From Chrysomallon squamiferum (lineage: Eukaryota; Mollusca; Gastropoda; Neomphalida; Peltospiridae): a stretch of DNA of 64,000 nucleotides. The translations under genes and the position numbers were made by a program. The notes under the pieces were generated by a model that saw only the letters and a program-made list of their open reading frames with translations, searched no databases and was not told where the DNA came from. Location of the stretch: contig CM022678.1 in assembly GCA_012295275.1 (NCBI GenBank), positions 10,319,966 through 10,383,965 of the forward strand, given 5' to 3'. Below are positions 1-16,765 of this stretch, one piece after another; position 1 is the stretch's first letter; each line of letters starts with the position of its first letter.

Positions 1-619
1 AAAAATGTTGTTCGTAGGTTAAAGTTCTGGCGTGGTTTAAATATAGTTCATCATCTGAGCTTACACATTTTTTTTAATTCTCTACTGCATCTTCTACGTG
101 ATAAATGAATTAGGATCAGTCGTAAGACAAAGCTTAACAAAAGTATAAGTATGCATCCATGTAGCAATTCTTAACAAAATGTAAGCCACGAAAAATATTA
201 AATTAAAATGAATAACTATGCAGCTCGTTCTCAAAATAGATACAAAATTAATCTCAGTGGAACATTAAGCTGTAACGACTGCAGTCAGTATTATTATTCA
301 TATGTGTATATACACACACACACACACACCCACACACACACACACAGAGACACACACACACACAGAAACACACATATATATAATAATTCATAATTTATTT
401 AAACTGCCAATTATAGACCACCTCACACGCTCATTCTTTATCATATATTGATAGATACAGATGTATATTTGTGTGTGCATATTTGTGTCTGTATGTTTGC
501 GTGTGTATAGGTGTGTGTTTCGAATTTTCAGTGGCAATCTACACTCCAAATTTTATTATCAGTGGTTAGCTACAACAATCTAATTTTTATTTTATTTCAT
601 TATTTTATTTTATTTTTAT
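1..619. other. AT-rich intergenic sequence with (CA)n
   Basis: No gene is seen here. A (CA)n/(AC)n tract at about 311-375 creates a spurious His/Thr open frame. The rest is AT-rich single-copy-looking sequence that leads into the 3' module of gene A. Confidence 0.7.
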
Positions 620-2472
620 TATTCTTAAACGTTTAAGGTGTTATCTTTGACGAAATCTATGCCTCTTGAGATTCTCGTTCGAAGTGTAGAAGTGTGACGT
701 CACAGTGATTGTTTGGTGGTTGAATGTGTTGTCAGCGTTTATGACTCAACTAAAACTTTGCAATGATCTTAAAAATGTTATTACTTTATCAGTCGTCCTG
801 CGTCGAGGTGCAAATGAACAAAAGTAAAGGATAATTCTGAACCACCAACATTATTTTTAATACGTGGTCATAATTAGTTATGATAGAAAATTACTAACCT
901 CCATTATTTACGTTTGCTTAAGTCCAAGAATGTTTAGGAACATTAAAGAAATCTAATATTTAGACAACACAGGAACTGTACTGAACGAGTAATCTTGAAA
1001 TGTATTAAATTCTAATACTTTATTAATTATTAATAGACATTAGATATAGATGTTTTTTATGCCAGTTTTATTTGCCAAGTAATATATACATTCACAAACA
1101 CATACGTTTATAATATATACGTTGTTAGGATATGAAATAAATATTATTCTTAAAATTATTATCAAAATTTACTAAGCCATAATACCTTTTTTTCAAATTG
1201 TAGGGAAAAAGAATGAAAGAAACAAAGAAACAAAGAAAACACCCAGTTTCTCAAGTATATGATTTATTATAAATTGTCAATTCTTTATAAGAAGATTCTA
1301 CAACATCGGAAAATAATTACAAAGAGTCTGATTAATATCGGCATCTGATTAGTATTGGTAATGTAACAAAAATATACTCAGCATTCAAATTACTGTACAA
1401 GTATAATTCTATTTTGTAACATTTCAAACGATTGTAGCACAGTGGTTAGAGCGTTCGTGATAGCTCTCACACATTATCTTACCGATACTTAGTGCTATCA
1501 CAGTAAGTTATGTCCAGTTCCAGACAGAGCTCATGACTGATTTATCAAACACTGTAGTGTTTTACTTATTTATCAAAATAACACTGGATATAAAATAAGC
1601 CTTTCTGCCAATTATAAAAAAGTGTAACCTATGAGGAGGCGACCGAGATTTCTTCTCCATGTACATCACTACTGAACTATTTGCTTGTTATAACCGTCAG
1701 TAATAAAATATTCATTTGTGTTCATTAATTCACACAAACAAACGTTAAAGGTAAATGTAAATTTGTTTAATATATCCTAAATATTAGCTTCTCATAACCA
1801 TATCATTATTGAGTCCTTGATTATATTAGAGATATTAAATGGGGAATAGGTTTATATAATATATATTTATCCACAAAAGTCACTATTTTTAATTGTTTTT
1901 TTATCTGTAGGTAATTACGAATACAGTGTTAACCAATACTTGCAAAAAGCAAATACAAATACATATGTCTCCTATTACATTTAGAAGATAAAAACATTAA
2001 CATAAATTCATTTATTTATTTAAAATGCTAGAATACTATATACATTCAAAGCTCGTTATATTAGTGACTATATAAACAAGTATGTGATTTAGCATGAGTA
2101 ATACACAATATTCCATTTGTATAATGTTGCATGTAATAACTTCAGAAATACATGAGTGACTTTTTCAAAGTTTCAATCATTCCTCTCTTTTTAGTTGACC
2201 TAGAAGTAAAAAATATAATATAATATCATGTAATATAATATCCACAATATAATATAATATAATATATAGAAAAATTCACATTAATTATAGACAGACATTG
2301 ATAGATTTATAGGCAGATACATCAACCGACAAACAAAAACACAGAGACAGAGACACATAGAGACAGACAGACATAGATAGACTGATAGCTAGACATCTAG
2401 ATGGACAAACATATATATATATATATATCCGTCACACAGTGCCACAGAATAGATATACAGACATATAGATAT

Positions 2473-2535
<63 letters not shown>

Positions 2536-2662
2536 AATATATACAGAGAAAGGTAATTATATAAATAAATAGTTATTCTCATATATTTATTTTCTGTATT
2601 AAATAATATCAATAGCACTGTCTTACCTAGAAATATCTGTGTTGTAATAACTGGGTGATTCC
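620..2662 (-). other. 3' flanking module of receptor gene A
   Basis: This block lies downstream of the last coding exon of gene A. Recognisable relatives occur downstream of gene D (48900-50520) and gene E (58390-60500) on the same strand, and in reverse at 25900-26240 and 29550-29880 behind plus-strand relics. It carries a TGACGTCA palindrome at 695-702. It also has a well-conserved stretch near 1627-1715, with counterparts at 33868-33957, 49921-50010 and 59318-59395. No open frame is conserved, so it is best read as 3' UTR or downstream regulatory DNA. Confidence 0.55.
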
Positions 2663-5614
<2,952 letters not shown>

Positions 5615-5833
5615 CTGTAAATAGTTTGCATTATACAACAAAATTAAAAATTGGAAGTAAATTAAAAATAAAAATAAAAATATAGAAAAAAACGTCAAAT
5701 TGATTCAGTCGTGTTCTTTGACATAAAAATATCTGCATGTATACCTCTTCGTGTAAGTTAGTATCACTTCAACAAATAAAATAGTGTTTAAATATTGATT
5801 TAAACTATTTGTACTCTAAAACTTGTCTCATAA

Positions 5834-6033
5834 NNNNNNNNNNNNNNNNNNNNNNNNNNNNNNNNNNNNNNNNNNNNNNNNNNNNNNNNNNNNNNNNNNN
5901 NNNNNNNNNNNNNNNNNNNNNNNNNNNNNNNNNNNNNNNNNNNNNNNNNNNNNNNNNNNNNNNNNNNNNNNNNNNNNNNNNNNNNNNNNNNNNNNNNNNN
6001 NNNNNNNNNNNNNNNNNNNNNNNNNNNNNNNNN
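5834..6033. other. Assembly gap (200 N)
   Basis: Exactly 200 N bases. The round number suggests a gap of unknown true size. It cuts off the ectodomain exons of gene A and separates them from an inverted fragment of the same family. Confidence 0.98.
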
Positions 6034-6255
6034 ATTTAAAACCTTTCACATTATCACTATATTGTTAGAACGAACTTCTTAAATAAAAAGTATTTTGGTG
6101 TGTGTTTGTTTTTCCCAATATTGGTGTGACATCAACGTTTGCTAATAATAAAGTATCTGGTTTAAAGAAATATAATAAATTACGTCAAATACTGCAAAGG
6201 CACCCTTCCATGGTCAAATTATTTGATGACTTGTACATAAAATGATGTCAAGAAA
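6034..6255 (-). other. Minus-oriented receptor intron fragment
   Basis: This sequence is a diverged copy of the intron at about 4690-4915 of gene A, in the same orientation. It holds no exon. It stops at about 6255, where plus-oriented family sequence begins. Confidence 0.6.
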
Positions 6256-6509
6256 ATCAACAGTCACATCTCTTAGTAAAATAATAACAAGATATTTGGT
6301 AACTTTGTAGAAAGGTTTGCAGTCTGATTTCCATTTACTCGTAGGGCGTTTCATAATCAATTACTGTATTTTACACTCTCCATGATAAAATTCATTTTCT
6401 AGATAAAGAAACTATTTGTGTCCAGGATTTGTAAAATGTAAATGAAACTTGATTGAGAACAGATTAACGTAGATGTACGTATGTACGTATGTATGTATGG
6501 ATTGTGTGT

Positions 6510-6553
<44 letters not shown>

Positions 6554-6720
6554 TGCCTGAATAATATTATTATATATGTATATATAATTTTGCAGCTCCT
6601 TCAAAGAAAATGAAAAGGTAATTAATTAATTAAAATTATTTTGTATTAAAACAGTTTTACATTAACAAAATGAATATTAAATTTGTTAAAATAACCGTCA
6701 GACACTTTTTCTCGCCAGGA
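6256..6720 (+). pseudogene. Plus-strand receptor fragment with one micro-exon
   Basis: From 6256 the sequence matches, in the same orientation, the stretch that follows the plus-strand transmembrane relic (20374-20525). Further on it matches the reverse complement of gene A around 5117-5360. A 22-nt micro-exon is intact at 6595-6616, between an AG acceptor and a GTAATT donor, and encodes the same APSKKMK peptide as gene A. No transmembrane exon precedes it and no further tail exon follows, so this is an orphan piece. A (TG)n tract lies at 6510-6552. Confidence 0.55.
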
Positions 6721-7184
6721 TTGGTTCACAATACTTAATCATCCGATACTTCTTCTTCTCCTAAGAATTGGTTATTATCCGTTTCTTTCCGCTAGTCGCC
6801 ATTTTATACGCTAAAAAGGTCACTATCATGTGCGCCACTTCGCAGAATAATATGTTAATTCAACCCATCCATACACGAGTCATATTAGGTGCATAAATAT
6901 AACCCAACGCACAGCGCATGTGTACAGTCGTGCCAATAGCTTGAGAGAGAGGTCAAATTGCGCAATACTGTTTCGACGAAACACTTTATTGACTTTTTCC
7001 GGGAAATACTTTGTTGATTTTTTTCCGTGTCTGTGCATAGTCATAACAGTAGTTACCCAGAAATTGTGGTTTGTGTTACTTGGAAAAATCTGGACTTTCG
7101 CTAGAGTTAGACCTTACTCACTTTGACGATGTAAAAGCAGACGACTCGGGCGAGGTTTACTGTGTGTAACTGGTATTAACCCGT
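6721..7184. other. Intergenic sequence with a possible Ig-like scrap
   Basis: No complete gene. At about 7107-7155 one plus frame reads DVKADDSGEVYC, the pattern of an Ig F-strand, followed at once by a stop at the start of the minisatellite. It is too short for a firm assignment. Confidence 0.35.
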
Positions 7185-7515
7185 GACATTCAGTTATGAG
7201 AAAGTAAAACTAGTGACCAGTGACATTCAGTTATGAGAAAGTAAAACTAGTGACCAGTGACATTCAGTTATGAGAAAGTAAAACTAGTGACCAGTGACAT
7301 TCAGTTATGAGAAAGTAAAACTAGTGACCAGTGACATTCAGTGATGAGAAAGTAAAACTAGTGACCAGTGACATTCAGTGATGAGAAAGTAAAACTAGTG
7401 ACCAGTGACATTCAGTTATGAGAAAGTAAAACTAGTAACCAGTGACATTCAGTTATGAGAAAGTAAAACTAGTGACCAGTGACATTCAGTTATGAGAAAG
7501 TAAAACTATTGACGG
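7185..7515 (+). repeat. 37-bp minisatellite, nine copies
   Basis: Units begin near 7185, 7222, 7259, 7296, 7333, 7370, 7407, 7444 and 7481; the last is incomplete. The unit starts GACATTCAGTTATGAG and ends CTAGTGACCAGT. Two units have GTGATG instead of GTTATG and one has TAACC for TGACC. Each unit contains stop codons in every useful frame, so it is not coding. Confidence 0.95.
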
Positions 7516-8746
7516 TTCCGGGATTTAGAGGTAAATTTTAATTAATTTATTTTTACAATAGATGAAAAGTATTTTCGCAAAAATTTTCCTTTTTTTTTTA
7601 ATTATATTTTATTTTTCCTTTGTTTGTTTGTTTATTTTTTCATTTCATTGCCTTTGTTTTTCCTTAGCCAGGAAAAAAAAAATTCCTGTGAAAGACAGAA
7701 AAAACAGATCGTGAAATTAATATAAAATATATAAATAAATAAATAAATGAATTTAAGATTACAAACTAAATATAATTATTTAAAATTTGTGCACTTTGCT
7801 GTAGAATCTGCTAATCAGATAAAAATAAATTTGATTGTATCAAATGAGCGGAATTCACTATATTTTGTTCATGATTAATTATTTGTAATAACAATTATCA
7901 TTAACCACAACATTTGGCAGTTTTTTATTTATTTATTTACTATTTACCTATGTAAGTACTTACTTACTTACTAACTTCTCTTATTTTATCTTATCTTATC
8001 TTATTTTATTCCATTTTATTTATTCTATTTTATTCATTACATTTTATTTATTATACTTTAATTTATTATTTTATTTTACTTTATTTCATTTTATTTCATA
8101 AACAATTACTGACATATGTACGGATTTAGGTGCAGTCATAAATGTAAACTACATACGTATATGTTAGTTATTATTCGTTAATTCTTTAATTACGTCACAG
8201 TAGAAATCGTACACAGAGCAACTAATACAGAGTTTTACATAATTCATAATGAAGTCGATTTCGGGACGTCACGATTTCTTTAATGTTTATATTGTTATTA
8301 GTCGACATCTTCAGACGTCACGTGCTTGATGACTTTCGTTCGCCTTTTCTTGAATCGGGATCCTCACCCTTCTCGATGACTGGATCACTTTAGATTATTT
8401 TTTCTATAATGTCATTTAATGTTGAGCCGGGGGGGATCTTGAATCTCTCTGCCGTCAGATTCTTTTCTCGTCAGGATTTTTGAATACCAAATGCAATTTA
8501 TTATTCATAGGTACTAAACAATGCTATAAGGTCATTAATATTAATCTTATTAACAAACACAGAAATGCACACGCTGTATAACGTATGATACTCAAAGTTT
8601 CTGTTGGGATGTCTGTAAAGATTCATTCATTCAGCATCGTAAATTCGAGAAATTTCTTAGAAATATTTCTTATGTTCGTTGTTCATATACATTGTTTCTT
8701 TTTCAGTTTCAGACGTTAACACCAAACAAACAAAAACAAAACTGTA
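7516..8746 (+). other. AT-rich region upstream of the IAP gene
   Basis: The first 600 bases are TTTAT-type simple sequence. Nearer the gene are two CRE-like ACGTCAC sites (around 8264 and 8313). A likely 3' splice site TTTTTCAG lies at about 8700, shortly before the ATG, suggesting an intron in the 5' UTR. No other gene is seen. Confidence 0.4.
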
Positions 8747-9783
8747 ATGGCAGAAACCAGTGATTCGTCTTCTCCTTCAGTAAACGTCGTCACAGAAGCA
8801 GACAAAATAAAACTGCGGTATGCTACATACAGAGGTTGGCATCGTAAAAAGCTTGCTCTCCAGCTAGCTATAGCCGGATTTAAGTATACTGATGATGGCG
8901 ACAGAGTGAAATGTGAAACTTGTGACGTGCAAGTGGACAACTGGTTGACGTCAAACGACGCCATTGAAACACATCGCAAACACTCACCGAACTGCTCTTA
9001 CATTAACAAGTGGTTTGGCGGGGAAAGTCAGACGACATCTGGAGGTGGTAGAAGCGAAGATAAGTCGAAAATTCCTCCGAAATACCCGTTATACGAGAAC
9101 TACCAAAACAGACTAGACAGTTATTTTGGGTGGCCGCTGAAATACGCACACCAAAAGTCCCTCGTCCATGGCGACAGAGGGTTTTTTTCTACTTGGGATC
9201 CGCGGACAGAGCAAGATGTTACCAGTGTGGTCTCACTCTCCGAGACTGGGACGAGGACGATTTTCCACTGGACGCTCACATCACGTGGTCTCCCGACTGC
9301 CAGTTTGCTCAGCAGAGACAAGAACAAGCCAGACGCGGAGTCTCATCAAATAGTGACGACAGAAACCCAGAATACAATAAAATGTCTAATGCAACTGATA
9401 AAAACAACAACAAAGAACAACATTCTGAAAGGAAAACCGCAAACACCTTTGAAGAAACGGCAGTAGCAGGTTCGACCGGAGATGCGTTTTGTAATGGAGG
9501 AAATACAAACACGAACGAATCCTGTATGGAAGTAAGAAACGACTCCGGCGTAACTGATAGTGAAACAGGCACAGACGGCGCAGTGGGGGGAGTAGGTAAC
9601 GATGCTGACGTCATGTCGCGTGTACGCAGCACGATGATAGACGCTGTGTTGGAGTTTGGGTGCACTATAGAAAGTGTAAGGAAGGCAATTCAGCTAGAGA
9701 GGCACAGAAACGGGAGGAATTTTCCTAACGCAGAATCGCTGTATGCAGCCGTTCTAGACATTGAGGAATCAGATACTGTTTAA
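8747..9783 (+). CDS. Inhibitor-of-apoptosis protein (BIR-BIR-UBA-like) with a frameshift
   Basis: This is a member of the IAP family, whose BIR domains bind caspases or adaptor proteins through a zinc-stabilised fold in the cytoplasm. BIR1 covers residues about 23-87 with zinc ligands C56, C59, H76 and C83. BIR2 begins near residue 115 in the first frame and continues in another frame with the same C-x2-C-x16-H-x6-C spacing (CYQC...H...C). The switch happens at the T7 run 9182-9188: one T fewer would keep a single frame of about 345 codons. The C-terminal 50 residues (MIDAVLEFG...SLYAAVLDIEE) resemble the UBA domain of cIAP-type proteins. No RING finger follows before the TAA at 9781. The coding part has no intron. 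The single homopolymer indel and the intact downstream frame favour a sequencing error or a very young pseudogene. Confidence 0.8.
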
Positions 9784-10019
9784 TTAACTTATTTATTTAT
9801 ATTAGTTTTGTAATTTGAAGAATCACGTTACTGTATTAACTTTAATATTATTTATTTATTTATATTATTTTTGTAATTTGAAGAATCAGATTACTGTATA
9901 AATTTTAATATTGTTTCGGTAATTTAAAGATTCAGTTAAGAGACATTTAAATTTGAAGATCTATTTGTTTGTGTAATAAAAAAAGTCGTAGGATTTAATC
10001 AAATAATTTCTCGTTTGGT
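9784..10019 (+). other. IAP 3' UTR with a short tandem duplication
   Basis: A segment of about 65-70 bp containing TTTGTAATTTGAAGAATCA is repeated twice, followed by a third partial echo. The region ends near a candidate polyadenylation signal. Confidence 0.5.
9975..9980 (+). terminator. Candidate polyadenylation signal of the IAP gene
   Basis: AATAAA lies about 190 bases after the IAP stop codon, in the right strand and distance for a polyadenylation signal. Confidence 0.45.
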
Positions 10020-10069
10020 TTGTTCATCGAACTCATCATCATTGTTGGAGTCCTTATTTTGTTTTTGTT

Positions 10070-10113
10070 TCTTCTTCTTCTTCTTCTTCTTCTTCTTCTT
10101 CTTCTTCTTCTTC

Positions 10114-10173
<60 letters not shown>

Positions 10174-10175
10174 CT
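10070..10175. repeat. (TTC)n then (TTA)n microsatellite
   Basis: A run of TTC triplets passes directly into TTA triplets. The poly-Phe/poly-Leu and poly-Tyr frames across it are artefacts of the repeat. Confidence 0.95.
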
Positions 10176-11262
10176 TCTTACTTATTTATTGTTTCTGTTT
10201 GCTTGTCTTTTTATCTTATTTAAGACAGTTCATGTACCAAAAAAATGTAACAGACTGAATTTTGGAGACTATTTATTTTATTTAGTCTATTTACAATGAA
10301 TATCAAACTATTTCTTGTCGAAAACAATTCATGTCATAAACAACCATTTACAAACGTGTATAAAACGTCGAAATGTTTTTTGTTTTACATTTGTAAGCAC
10401 GAAATAGAAATTATTGTCAACTATCACTCTTGTTTTATTCTTTTACTCAGTTACAATTAAGAAGAAAAAATACTGTTTTTTTCTCGTTTTGACAGTTACA
10501 CAGATAATCAAGATCTACAGCTGGTTACTAATTTTTGTCAGCAGAAAGAAAACTTTTATCAGCATCTTCGAAAAACTGAAACATATTTGGCATTTCTTTT
10601 CACTGATTCGTTGCTTGGAACTAGAAATAACAGAACAGGATATCCGAGAAGGATCGATCCTGTGTGTGTCTGCGTGTCAGACCAGTTATCTACAACTGAT
10701 CTGTAGTCAGCACAGACGTGTAGATAAATAATAAATTGTTTAAACATGTTTATATTTTTATACCATCCCATAGTTACCATCACCAGACACAATATCGTGA
10801 ATATTGTCAATAATAATAATAATAATAATGATGATCATGATGATCATGATGATAGTAATAATAATAATAGCAACAATAACAAGTTTAATCTATGCCATTC
10901 CATGAAAAAAGCAACTATTATTAACTGCAGTACAAAATGAAAATCACATAAAAATAATATCATAAAATAATAATCATAACAAGAAGAAAAAGTAGAAGAA
11001 GAATAGAAAGAAAGAAAAAAACAGATAAACACATCTGCAAGTCTGTGAATGTGTCTGTTTGTGACATCACTGTGACAGGTTACTATGTGTTTCGATCTGT
11101 CCCAGCGAGAGGTCAGACACTGTGTGCAGAAGGAATGGTGACAGGGAAGTGTTCTGGGTAACTTTTCCTCGTCATCGAAACAATCTGAACAGATCTCACA
11201 AGTTACGTGTTTCCGTTGAATGTTGAGAAACAGCAGTCCTCTCAGCCATCACAGATTAACCC
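10176..11262. other. Intergenic, no gene seen
   Basis: AT-rich sequence with (AAT)n at about 10810-10870. Short frames exist but none has a recognisable domain. From 11040 the sequence becomes less AT-rich before the 48-bp repeat. Confidence 0.6.
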
Positions 11263-11522
11263 TTTATAGCTGGATCAGTGTGTACAGCATAACTCAAATA
11301 GATTAACCCTTTACAACTGGATCAGCGTATCCAGTATAACTCAAGAAGATTAACTCTTTATAGCTGTGTCACAAAGATTAATCCTTTGTAGCTGGACTTG
11401 TCTGTCCAGTATAACTCAAACAGATTAAATCTTCATAGCTAGGTCAGATTGCCCAGAAAAATGCAAAGAGATTAATTCTTTAAAGCTATATCAGTATGTC
11501 CAGTGTAACTCATATAAATTAA
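11263..11522 (+). repeat. Degenerate repeat of about 48 bp, roughly six copies
   Basis: Each unit reads approximately AGATTAACCCTTTATAGC, then TGGATCAGTGTGTCCAG, then TATAACTCAAA. The copies have diverged by substitutions and one internal deletion, so the array is older than the 37-bp minisatellite. Confidence 0.75.
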
Positions 11523-12579
11523 CTCGATATTTATACTTCAAGGCTATAATTATGACCTTTATTTGAAGTGTTCTTCTTACCTTGAAATGAAATAAATAAT
11601 GAACAATATTAATTGTAAAATAATTATGTAAACAGTTAAAGAAATATTTAATAACAAAATGGCATCTAATATGAGAAGAAAATAAAATAAATATTTTTAT
11701 ACTTAATTTGCTAGAAAATAATCTTTGAAATCTGACTGATACATGTTTCATATTCATCATCTTTCGATACTGCTTAACAATCACAGATTCTTGTATAAAA
11801 GACGGCACCTCCAAAATAGAGAAAACAATGGCAATAAAAACAACAATAATAATACCTCACTATTTTCTATTTAAATACCCTGCTTATCCCACACCAATGA
11901 AGCAAAATGAAAAGATCCTGGTTTAATAACACATCATCAAACTTTATAATCAGCCCTCAGCTCAAAAGCAAAACACAACTCACTAAGTGAAGATCACAAA
12001 AAGAAAAGACAACTTTCACAAAAATATGAATCTACTTTGTTATAAAAAAAAAAAATACACAATCAATCATGTTTACTTGGCTGATAGTTTTACATATACC
12101 TTGTTCTCAAGGTTGAAAAACGGTAATATAATAACCAACAGCTGAAAGAGTTTCTCAGTGTTTGAATGTCACCTTCAACTGTTGATCTGACATTGAAGTG
12201 GATAATTAAAGACACCCAACTATTTTATAAAGTAAATCTCAACTTAGCAATTTAACGTGAAGATCAAAAAAGGGAAAAAGAACTTTCAAAAAATGTTAAT
12301 CTATCTTATTATAAAACACAAACATTACAAAAACTAACCATCTTGTTCTCTTGTATCATCTTGTTTTTTCGGGAAAATTATCTCCTTCCATTTAATTAAT
12401 TAATTTGTTTATTTATTTATTTATTCAGTTATTTATTTGTTTATTTATTAATTTATTTATTTCAGAAGGATTATTATTTTTATACTATTAATATTTTTAT
12501 TATTAACTCTCTCTCTCTAATTAGATCTCCTTCTTATTGCTCTAGAGAACAAAAGAAAAAATTATATTTTTACCTGATC
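11523..12579. other. Intergenic, diverged edge of the next array
   Basis: No gene. From about 11960 it contains weak copies of segments from the 12580-16450 array, such as the GTGAAGATCACAAAAAG stretch, so the array once extended further left. Confidence 0.5.
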
Positions 12580-16450
<3,871 letters not shown>

Positions 16451-16510
16451 TTGCAGATGATTGATAGGTTTTACATTAATCTAGTTCATAGTTTTATATA
16501 TATATATATA

Positions 16511-16733
16511 TACTCTCCCAAAAAAGAAACGCAGAATGGTTGCTTTCTTAGATAACTATTGTAAACTGACACATATCGATTAATACAAACTATTAATATA
16601 ATGACATCTGGTGATTCGAACGTATAGCTTTTGTTACAGGCATGTGAACATTCTGCTGCTTTCTGCTGGTCCGTTAGATGGATATTCCTAATGTCAATAA
16701 AATCTACTTTTGCGTTTCTTTTATGTTAGAGTA
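16511..16733. mobile_element. Tc1/mariner-type MITE, 223 bp
   Basis: The element begins TACTCTCCCAAAAAAGAAAC and ends with the imperfect complement of that end, giving inverted repeats of about 23 bp. It sits inside a (TA)n tract and is flanked by TA, the target duplication of Tc1/mariner transposons. It has no coding capacity and is too short for a transposase. Confidence 0.75.
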
Positions 16734-16765
16734 TATATATATATATCTGGTTCTCAATACCATGA

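Noticed and set aside
1437-1500. Functional tRNA gene
   Set aside because: Only a box A-like motif is present. No cloverleaf or box B with correct spacing can be drawn.
5809-6068. Open frames across the N gap
   Set aside because: They consist of undetermined bases.
7185-7515. CRISPR array
   Set aside because: Units are contiguous and identical, without spacers, in a eukaryotic context. It is a minisatellite.
9182-9188. Programmed frameshift in the IAP gene
   Set aside because: A T7 run is a common sequencing-error site. No pseudoknot or family precedent is visible, so error or pseudogenisation is the simpler explanation.
9309-9665. Minus-strand frame opposite the IAP gene
   Set aside because: Shadow of the coding strand without a recognisable domain. 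The same holds for 8716-8979 and 9121-9327 on the minus strand.
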